A stretch of 6,096 bases of DNA, from contig JAIRYH010000123.1 of the NCBI GenBank assembly GCA_031267855.1, positions 1 to 6,096 on the forward strand. Direction: 5' to 3'. Numbering within the stretch: position 1 is the first letter of the stretch; each line of letters starts with the position of its first letter. Made by a program: the position numbers and the translations under genes. Below the pieces are notes generated by a model. It made no database searches, had not been told where the DNA came from, and saw only the letters and a program-made list of their open reading frames with translations. This DNA is from Prevotellaceae bacterium (lineage in GTDB: Bacteria > Bacteroidota > Bacteroidia > Bacteroidales > UBA932). Positions 1-4,789 of this stretch are shown piece by piece.

Positions 1-15
1 GGGGCGCTGTTTGCG

Positions 16-435
16 CTACAAAGTTACAATTATTTTTTTTCCGAATCCCAGCCTGTTATCCGTCAGTTTAAAAAATGACGGGCGAAGCGCCCACAGCGGC
101 GCGCCGCGCAGTATGGCAAAGGGGAAGCGATGGAGATAAGCGCGCCGGGCTTTCTGCTTTAACGGCTTGTCCGGGCGAAAGAGCGTGCCCCGGAACTGCA
201 GGCCGCGAATCAGCCCGACGGTTTCCGTTTCCAGCACGATGGCGCCGGCGACGAGGGGATGCGCCAATGCCTCGTTGATATGGCGCGTCTTCGCGTCGGA
301 GGTAAATACAAAGACATTGTCGTCCGCCAGGTAGGCGTAAAACAGGCTGGCGCACCACGGCTCCTCCTGTGCGCAGGTGGCCAGCGTGAGCACATGATGC
401 CCGCCGATAAATTCAATGATGCGGTAGTCGACCAT
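16..435 (-). CDS. YhbP-like protein, pyridoxamine 5'-phosphate oxidase-like (flavin-binding split-barrel) fold
   Basis: This 139-residue protein resembles the YhbP/UPF0306 family, small relatives of pyridoxamine-phosphate oxidase. Their biochemical role is not settled; a flavin-linked role is only inferred from the fold. Visible family signatures are an N-terminal HHVLTLAT strand, PWCASLFYAY, the segment FTSDAKTRHI, LIRGLQFRG in the middle, and the C-terminal TDNRLGFGKK, which closely matches the end of E. coli YhbP as I remember it. The length fits the family. The start at 435 places the first strand about 14 residues in, as expected. The ATG lies at the edge of an octamer repeat array (ACAGATTT units), so the untranslated leader is made of repeats and no clear ribosome binding site is seen, which is common in Bacteroidota. 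The gene follows the CCA enzyme across a 195-bp repeat-filled gap, so co-transcription is uncertain. The family call is firm; the function is not. Confidence 0.85.
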   Translation of the reverse strand: MVDYRIIEFIGGHHVLTLATCAQEEPWCASLFYAYLADDNVFVFTSDAKTRHINEALAHPLVAGAIVLETETVGLIRGLQFRGTLFRPDKPLKQKARRAYLHRFPFAILRGAPLWALRPSFFKLTDNRLGFGKKIIVTL

Positions 436-477
436 TTACAGATTTACAGATTTACGGATTTACAGATTTACAGATTT
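431..477. repeat. Octamer tandem repeat (ACAGATTT), five full units
   Basis: Five full 8-bp units lie at 438-477 (one reads ACGGATTT). A 7-bp partial unit at 431-437 (ACCATTT) contains the complement of the YhbP-like start codon. Read on the minus strand the unit contains TAAATCTG, which differs by one base from the Bacteroidota −7 consensus TAnnTTTG. Whether this has any promoter function is unknown. A sister array lies at 3148-3187. Confidence 0.9.
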
Positions 478-511
478 GGCTGGCGCCGGCAGCGCAGTTG
501 AAAGTTGAAAG

Positions 512-539
512 GTAGAGACGGGGCGCGCCCCGTCTCTAC
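512..539. repeat. Perfect 28-bp palindrome in the CCA enzyme / YhbP-like gap
   Basis: The arm GTAGAGACGGGG, a CGCG centre and the exact reverse complement CCCCGTCTCTAC form a perfect inverted repeat. It can fold into a 12-bp stem with a four-base loop on either strand. Two copies of the heptamer GTTGAAA (497-510) lie immediately to its left. No T-run follows on the minus strand, so it is not a textbook intrinsic terminator for the CCA gene, though it could slow polymerase or protect a 3' end. Palindromes with GTAGAGACG / CGTCTCTAC ends are, as I recall, frequent intergenic repeats in several phyla, so it may be a REP-like or miniature mobile element. Confidence 0.9.
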
Positions 540-562
540 TGGCACCATTACGCGCTTCGCGC

Positions 563-653
563 AACTCTTAGTTCTTAACTCTTAGTTCTTAGTTCTTAGT
601 TCTTAGTTCTTAGTTCTTAGTTCTTAGTTCTTAACTCTTAGTTCTTAGTTCTT
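563..653. repeat. Heptamer tandem array (AGTTCTT/AACTCTT), 13 units
   Basis: Thirteen consecutive 7-bp units are visible: ten AGTTCTT and three AACTCTT (563-569, 577-583, 633-639). The array runs through the stop codon of the CCA enzyme (631-633) and encodes its last residues. A TTCACTT doublet follows at 652-665, inside the same gene. The unit variants look like copies that drifted at two linked positions. Confidence 0.95.
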
Positions 654-2076
654 CACTTTTCACTTTCAGTCCCATTTCCGCCGCTTTCCGCTCCATGAGG
701 CGGAAGGCTTCGCGGCAGTCGTTGCGGATGACGCCGTCCAGGATGGCATTTTTGATGTATTCCTTGATAATGCCCACTTCCCGGCAGGGCGGGAGATGGC
801 AGGCTTCCATAATCATTTCGCCGGTAACGGGCGGCTGGAAATTCCGGATGGCGTCTTTCTCTTCCACTTCCGCCAGTTTTTCGCGCACCAGCCGGAAGTT
901 GAGCAGGTGGCGCTGAACCGTCTGTTCGTTTTTCGAAGTGATGTCGGCTTCACAGAGCAGCATCAGGTCGTCGATGTCGTCGCCGGCGTCAAAGAGCAGG
1001 CGGCGTACGGCAGCGTCGGTTACTTCTTCCTGCGACAGCACAATCGGGCGCAGGTGCAGCTGCACCAGTTTCTGCACATACTTCATTTTTTCATTCAGCG
1101 GCAGCCGCATTTGCGTGAAGACCGGCGGAATCATCTTTGCCCCGAAAAATTCATGCCCGTGAAACGTCCATCCCGCCACGGGGTCATAATGTTTGGTGGC
1201 GGGCTTGGCAATGTCGTGCAGCAGCGCCGCCCAGCGCAGCCAGAGATTATTGCTTTTTGCCGCCACATTGTCGAGTACCTGCAGCGTGTGGTAGAAATTA
1301 TCTTTGTGGCCGCGTCCTTCCACTGTTTTCACGCCTTTCAGATGGTCGATCTGTGGAAAAACCAGCGGCAGCAATTTCGTTTTGTCCAGCAGCAGAAACC
1401 CCGCCGACGGTTTTTCGGAAAGCATGATTTTGTTCAGTTCTTCGGTGATGCGTTCCGTCGAAATAATCTTTATCCGCTCGCGGTTGCGTTCAATCGACGC
1501 CAGCGATTCGGGCACGATGCCGAAGCCCAGCTGTGCGGCAAAGCGGATGGCGCGCATCATGCGCAGCGGGTCGTCGCTGTAGGTTGCATCGGGGTCGAGG
1601 GGCGTACGCAGCAGCCCTTCCTGCAGGTCGCTGACGCCGCCGAAGGGGTCTTCCAGCCGGCCGTAGTCCGCTTTTTGCAGGCTAAATGCCAGCGCATTTA
1701 TGGTAAAATCGCGGCGGCGCTGGTCATCTTCGAGCGTGCCGTTTTCCACAATCGGCTTGCGCGAATCGGCGCGATACGATTCCCTGCGTGCGCCCACAAA
1801 TTCAATGTCCATGCCGTCGCAGCGCAGCATGGCGGTACCGAAATTTTTGAACACCGTAACCGGGGTCTGCAATTGCTTCCCGACTTCTTCCGCCAGTGCA
1901 ATGCCGCTGCCCTGTACCACAATATCTATATCTTTCGACGGGCGCCGGAGGAAGCAGTCGCGCACATAGCCGCCGATGACGTATGCCTGTACGCCTTGCC
2001 GTGCAGCCGTTTCCGAGACTGCGGAAAAAATTCTGTGTTGTAAAAAATTCATACTTCGGATGGAACGGTGAAACAT
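631..2076 (-). CDS. cca: CCA tRNA nucleotidyltransferase with HD domain
   Basis: This enzyme adds or repairs the 3'-terminal CCA of tRNAs in the cytoplasm, using CTP and ATP. The nucleotidyltransferase head shows GGYVRD (residues 35-40) and the metal-binding pair in KDIDIVV (Asp49, Asp51), followed by RRDFTINALAF (121-131), which is typical of class II CCA enzymes. DPLRMMRAIRFAAQLGF (169-185) belongs to the tRNA/nucleotide-binding region. An HD phosphohydrolase-type domain follows, with LLHDIAKP (285-292) and HGHEF (306-310). The length of 481 residues is normal for Bacteroidota. An internal ATG at 2052 (residue 9, MNFLQH) fits remembered family N-termini better than the first ATG, so the true protein may be 473 residues. 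The gene lies 14 nt behind the GldB-like gene and is probably co-transcribed with it. The final residues KVKSEELRTKS and the stop codon are encoded by tandem repeats, so the native C-terminus has been overwritten or extended. Confidence 0.96.
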   Translation of the reverse strand: MFHRSIRSMNFLQHRIFSAVSETAARQGVQAYVIGGYVRDCFLRRPSKDIDIVVQGSGIALAEEVGKQLQTPVTVFKNFGTAMLRCDGMDIEFVGARRESYRADSRKPIVENGTLEDDQRRRDFTINALAFSLQKADYGRLEDPFGGVSDLQEGLLRTPLDPDATYSDDPLRMMRAIRFAAQLGFGIVPESLASIERNRERIKIISTERITEELNKIMLSEKPSAGFLLLDKTKLLPLVFPQIDHLKGVKTVEGRGHKDNFYHTLQVLDNVAAKSNNLWLRWAALLHDIAKPATKHYDPVAGWTFHGHEFFGAKMIPPVFTQMRLPLNEKMKYVQKLVQLHLRPIVLSQEEVTDAAVRRLLFDAGDDIDDLMLLCEADITSKNEQTVQRHLLNFRLVREKLAEVEEKDAIRNFQPPVTGEMIMEACHLPPCREVGIIKEYIKNAILDGVIRNDCREAFRLMERKAAEMGLKVKSEELRTKS

Positions 2077-2090
2077 GGGGTCTTCGTGTC

Positions 2091-3113
2091 CTACGGGTTA
2101 TACCGCGCTTCCTTCAGCAGCAGCAGGGCGTCCTGCTGCCGCATCAGCGCTTCCGGCGGGCAGCCGGTGCGTTCCGCATAGCGCTTCACGATGCGGTAGC
2201 CAAGGAAATGGATCGCTTTTCCCGGCGATTCCTGCGTAAAGTCCGGCGTAAACGGCGCATCTCCGGTAAATTTCTGAATGGTTGAAAAACCGGTATGGTA
2301 CAGCAGCTGCCGGCCTGTCAGGTATTGCCACATCTGCTGTTCGCTGTTCCTGCACCACTGTAACTGCTCCGGCGTGAAGCCGGTCAGACATTCCAGCGGC
2401 TGGCCGGGAAAGCATTTTTCCAGTACATACAGCATTTTTCCTTCATACAGCATCATCGCCAGCAGCGTCCTTTCCTGTCCCGCCGGTTCGGGGTACGCTC
2501 CCAGCAGCCACGTTCGCACACACTCCGGCGCAATGCGCTCCGGGCGCATATTGTATTGCCGGTAGCGTGCGTAGCCCAGCTGCGGATAAAGGCTGTAATC
2601 GCTTCCCAGAAAGCGGTCAAGCCCTATGCCGATGGCTTCGTCCGTCAGCATGATGGCCGTGTTGAACCCGGAGACGTATGCAATCACGCGGGGCGCCGGC
2701 AGCGCCGGAAAATAAAACTTCACATGCCTGAACGCCCCCGTCAGTTCTTCCTCCAGGGCGGCCGTTTCGGAAAAAACTTCTTCGGTTTTTTCATAGGCGC
2801 TTTTCACGGCGTCGTGCTGCATGAAGCGCAGCAGTAACTCATGGTATAAGGGATTCCGGCTGTCGCCGATGCGGAGGACCTGTCCGTTAAAGAGGTCGAA
2901 AAAACTTCCGTACTTTTCCTGTAACGCTTGAATCTGTTGGGCGACTTGCGACCGGCGACCGGCGACCGGCGACCGGCAGCTGTCGCCTGCCGCATATAAC
3001 TCCCGGTCTAACCGTTCGACCGTAATGTCCAAATCAATATCGTTGATAACCGTTTCCTGTGACCGGCATCCGGCAAAAAGCAGCAAGGCAATGTAAAGCG
3101 CTGTCCGTTTCAT
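2091..3113 (-). CDS. GldB-like lipoprotein (gliding-motility-associated family)
   Basis: This 340-residue protein has a lipoprotein signal: a basic start, a hydrophobic stretch (residues 5-14) and a lipobox LFAGC with Cys16 as the lipidation site, so it should be anchored in the envelope. The mature part shows features I associate with the GldB family of Bacteroidota: a short ERLDRELY helix, EKYGSFFDLF (67-75), RVIAYVSGFNTAIMLTDEAIGIGLDRFLG (142-170) and YPQLG..RYRQYNM..ERI (176-193). GldB is needed for gliding in Flavobacterium, but homologs occur in non-gliding Bacteroidales, where the role is unknown. Residues 42-58 (AGDSCRSPVAGRRSQVA) are encoded by a 49-bp heptamer array and look like an in-frame insertion in a linker. 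A clear −7 promoter box lies just upstream. The gene leads an apparent two-gene operon with the CCA enzyme. Confidence 0.85.
   Translation of the reverse strand: MKRTALYIALLLFAGCRSQETVINDIDLDITVERLDRELYAAGDSCRSPVAGRRSQVAQQIQALQEKYGSFFDLFNGQVLRIGDSRNPLYHELLLRFMQHDAVKSAYEKTEEVFSETAALEEELTGAFRHVKFYFPALPAPRVIAYVSGFNTAIMLTDEAIGIGLDRFLGSDYSLYPQLGYARYRQYNMRPERIAPECVRTWLLGAYPEPAGQERTLLAMMLYEGKMLYVLEKCFPGQPLECLTGFTPEQLQWCRNSEQQMWQYLTGRQLLYHTGFSTIQKFTGDAPFTPDFTQESPGKAIHFLGYRIVKRYAERTGCPPEALMRQQDALLLLKEARYNP
2941..2989. repeat. Heptamer array inside the GldB-like gene (GCGACCG)
   Basis: Four exact GCGACCG units (2948-2975) are flanked by diverged units GCGACTT (2941-2947), GCAGCTG (2976-2982) and TCGCCTG (2983-2989), giving 7 x 7 bp. 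The unit on the opposite strand (TCGCCGG frame) resembles the TCGCCTG heptamers at 3579-3634. It lies in coding sequence near the N-terminus of the mature lipoprotein, in a segment that looks like a variable linker. Confidence 0.9.
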
Positions 3114-3136
3114 TTATTTCTAAAAATGTTTTCGTG

Positions 3137-3144
3137 CAAAGGTA
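3137..3144 (-). promoter_or_regulatory. Bacteroidota-type −7 promoter box for the GldB-like/CCA operon
   Basis: The minus strand reads TACCTTTG, an exact match to the TAnnTTTG −7 consensus of the primary sigma factor of Bacteroidota. Its end lies 23 nt before the ATG at 3113, so a short leader of about 15-20 nt is expected. No TTTG −33 box is seen at the usual 19-21 bp distance; that position is occupied by the octamer repeat array. Confidence 0.7.
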
Positions 3145-3147
3145 ATA

Positions 3148-3187
3148 AAAGATTTACGGATTTACGGATTGACAGATTTACAGATTT
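3148..3187. repeat. Octamer tandem repeat (ACGGATTT/ACAGATTT), sister of the 431-477 array
   Basis: Units at 3156-3163 and 3164-3171 (ACGGATTT, ACGGATTG) and at 3172-3187 (two ACAGATTT) are preceded by a weaker unit AAAGATTT at 3148-3155. The array sits directly upstream of the −7 box of the GldB-like gene and is followed by GGCTTGCGCCGG. The sister array is followed by the near-identical GGCTGGCGCCGG. Confidence 0.88.
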
Positions 3188-3233
3188 GGCTTGCGCCGGT
3201 TACGCGCTTGCCGCAACGCTTAGATCTTCACGC

Positions 3234-3273
3234 TTCACTTTTCACTTTCGTCCTTCACTTTTCACTTTCGTCC
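3234..3273. repeat. 20-bp direct repeat built from TTCACTT heptamers, two copies
   Basis: Two adjacent exact 20-bp copies (3234-3253, 3254-3273) each consist of TTCACTT twice followed by TCGTCC. A 21-bp version with one extra A occurs at 652-672, where it encodes part of the C-terminus of the CCA enzyme. Confidence 0.9.
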
Positions 3274-3297
3274 GGTACGCCCCGCACGCGCGACATC

Positions 3298-3521
3298 CGC
3301 AGAACGCTCCAATGCGTCCGTAGAATTCTACAAGCCATCCGTAGAGCTCTACGAAAGTTCTGTAGAGCTCTACGAGAGTTCCGTAGAGTTCTTCGAGAGT
3401 TCCGTAGAGTTCTACGAGAGTTCCGTAGCGTTCTACGAGAGTTCTGTAGAGCTCTACGAGAGTTCCGTAGAACGCTACGAACGTTCCGTAGAATGCTGCA
3501 AAGGATTTGTAGAATGCTGCA
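3298..3521. repeat. Array of eleven 21-bp units with palindromic cores (CGTAGAGCTCTACG)
   Basis: Eleven 14-bp cores start at exact 21-bp steps: 3298, 3319, 3340, 3361, 3382, 3403, 3424, 3445, 3466, 3487 and 3508. The unit at 3340-3353 is the perfect palindrome CGTAGAGCTCTACG. Others keep the arms CGTAG and CTACG while the four central bases vary (AGCT, AGTT, CGTT, AACG, AATG, AATT). Cores are separated by 7-bp spacers, mostly AGAGTTC. End units are the most diverged (3298-3311, 3487-3500, 3508-3521), as expected for an old array that expanded from its centre. Because 21 is a multiple of three, open frames with a seven-residue repeat run through it on both strands; I regard these as by-products. 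It starts 130 nt beyond the reverse transcriptase stop codon, on the 3' side. Possible roles are a protein-binding array, a string of small RNA hairpins, or a passive repeat. Confidence 0.93.
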
Positions 3522-3578
3522 AGGGTGTGTTATGAGGGTGAGGGTTGAAGGTTGAAGGCGACGGGCGAACGGAAGCGG

Positions 3579-3634
3579 TCGCCTGTCACCTGTCGCGTAT
3601 CGCGTATCGCCTGTCGCCTGTCGTCTGTCGCGTA
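3579..3634. repeat. Heptamer tandem array (TCGCCTG/TCGCGTA), eight units
   Basis: Eight contiguous 7-bp units are visible: TCGCCTG, TCACCTG, TCGCGTA, TCGCGTA, TCGCCTG, TCGCCTG, TCGTCTG and TCGCGTA. They sit 17 bp beyond the stop codon of the reverse transcriptase. A GTTGAAG doublet (3544-3557) lies between this array and the 21-bp array, recalling the GTTGAAA doublet at 497-510. Confidence 0.93.
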
Positions 3635-3650
3635 GCGCCACAGCCGGCCT

Positions 3651-4787
3651 TTACAAGTTTATTTCCAGGTCGGTGATTGTGGAGAGCAGTTTCCGTTGCA
3701 GCGCGATCACCTGGGTCAGGTGTTTGCAGATGGTTTCGGTGTTTTTTGCGATGGCGTTGATCGTCCCGAAATCAATTTTCGGGGGCTTGTGGCCGTAGTA
3801 TTCAAGCGGGGGGACGGGCTGTTTTTGGGGCGCTGTTTTTGGGGTATGCACTTTGTGGTAGCAGTTGAGGAGGGCATGCAGTCCTAATTTTTCGAGGTCG
3901 GCATTGTCGTGGGCTTTTGCCTGCAGGCCGCGGGCGAGCCATCCCCTCACGCGGACGCGGACGAAGCAGTCCAGTTCGTGGAATTGCCGCAGGACGCTGC
4001 CGTATTTGTAGTAGTTGCCAAAACCGTCAATCCTGGTGTTGATGCGCTTGATGAACGAGCGGGTGTCGTCTTTTCTGGAATATCCGACGGCTTCCGTGAT
4101 CCGGCGTTTAAAATCGTTGTATTTTTCTTCCGCTATCCGCGCGTAGCCGCCGGCAAACGACCATCCGCAGAACGAGACCTTGCTGCCGGCAAACCGGCCG
4201 GCTTTGGTCTTGTCGGGGTTGAGGGTTACGCCCAGGTCGGAGAACAGGCGCTGTGCGAGGAACTGCCATATTTCGCGCGGCATGTGGGGATCGCGGCAGA
4301 GGACGAGCACGTCGTCGGCGAATACGATAAGCTTTACGCCGTACCGGCGCTTGACGGCCAGCCATGCGGGAATCAGGCCGACCGGCGCGAGGATGGCGCT
4401 CATGGCGCTGCCGAGCGGAATGCCCTGTTCCGGGGGCAGCGAGCGCGCCCACTGCATCAGGCCGGGGAGGAAGCGGTCTTTGAACGTTTTCGGCACGTGG
4501 TTCATGTGCAGCAGGTCGCGGTATGCAATCTGGGCTTGCGTAACCAGCTTGACGGCGCGCAGCGTGGGGTAGTACTTGGCGATATCGGCGCGCAGGTAGC
4601 AGGGATAGTCCTTTTTCCATTTGGCAACATACCGGATGATGGCGTCGTGGGCGAAGCCGGCGAGGTGGTGCATTTCAAAGCGCCGTTCCGCCTGCGGCAG
4701 GAAGACGGCGCGCAGTTCGGCCGCCAGTCCTTTAAAGTCGGGCGTGTCGCATTGGGTATAGTAAGGCACCGGTTTGATTTGTTTCAT
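3651..4787 (-). CDS. Group II intron-like reverse transcriptase, orphan, no intron RNA seen
   Basis: This 378-residue protein is an RNA-directed DNA polymerase by motif. LRADIAKYYPTL (65-76) holds the first catalytic Asp68, QGIPLGSAMSAILAPV (121-136) is RT motif 4, VFADDVLVL (155-163) is the YxDD-box equivalent with Asp158 and Asp159, and LGVTLNPDKTKAGRF (185-199) followed by FCGWSFAG (207-214) are motifs 6-7. RINTRIDGFGNYYKYG...FHELD (248-273) resembles the thumb/maturase region of group II intron proteins. No HNH endonuclease is present, and only about 60 residues precede motif 3, so the usual finger motifs RT0-RT1 are missing or unrecognisable. The last 38 residues look helical and may form a coiled coil. 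I chose the ATG at 4787 because it starts 2 nt after the adaptor stop codon (TAG-CG-ATG); the longer open frame to 5003 only shadows the adaptor gene. No intron domain V, retron RNA or template/variable repeat pair was found nearby. The biological role is unknown; defence, repeat-related or domesticated functions are all possible. Confidence 0.85.
   Translation of the reverse strand: MKQIKPVPYYTQCDTPDFKGLAAELRAVFLPQAERRFEMHHLAGFAHDAIIRYVAKWKKDYPCYLRADIAKYYPTLRAVKLVTQAQIAYRDLLHMNHVPKTFKDRFLPGLMQWARSLPPEQGIPLGSAMSAILAPVGLIPAWLAVKRRYGVKLIVFADDVLVLCRDPHMPREIWQFLAQRLFSDLGVTLNPDKTKAGRFAGSKVSFCGWSFAGGYARIAEEKYNDFKRRITEAVGYSRKDDTRSFIKRINTRIDGFGNYYKYGSVLRQFHELDCFVRVRVRGWLARGLQAKAHDNADLEKLGLHALLNCYHKVHTPKTAPQKQPVPPLEYYGHKPPKIDFGTINAIAKNTETICKHLTQVIALQRKLLSTITDLEINL
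3819..3844. repeat. 12-bp direct repeat at 14-bp spacing inside the reverse transcriptase gene
   Basis: CTGTTTTTGGGG occurs at 3819-3830 and again at 3833-3844. It encodes the linker around APQKQPVPP between the thumb-like region and the C-terminal helix. The 14-bp spacing is twice the heptamer period seen elsewhere in the window, which may be chance. Confidence 0.75.
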
Positions 4788-4789
4788 CG

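Noticed and set aside
512..539. Intrinsic terminator of the CCA gene
   Set aside because: The stem is strong but no T-run follows it on the minus strand, so canonical terminator function is not supported.
796..2043. 415-codon plus-strand open frame opposite the CCA enzyme
   Set aside because: It is antisense to a clearly conserved gene, His/Phe/Gln-rich, and shows no domain; it is a frame shadow.
3298..3521. CRISPR array
   Set aside because: The spacers are only 7 bp and nearly identical, the repeats are 14 bp, and no cas gene is present.
3169..3555. Plus-strand open frame of 128 codons with seven-residue repeats (LREFRRV type)
   Set aside because: The repeat character comes entirely from the 21-bp period, its start lies in the octamer array, and a similar open frame exists on the opposite strand. 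No conserved domain or start signal is seen.
3255..3641. Minus-strand open frame of 128 codons with repeats (LRNSRRT type)
   Set aside because: It runs through two unrelated tandem arrays and simple repeats, is rich in Arg, and has no recognisable non-repeat domain. A real repeat protein cannot be excluded but is not supported.
3651..4787. Diversity-generating retroelement
   Set aside because: RT motif 4 is QGIPLGSAMSA rather than the usual GxxxSQ form, and I see no template/variable repeat pair with adenine-specific differences and no C-type lectin target or Avd gene.
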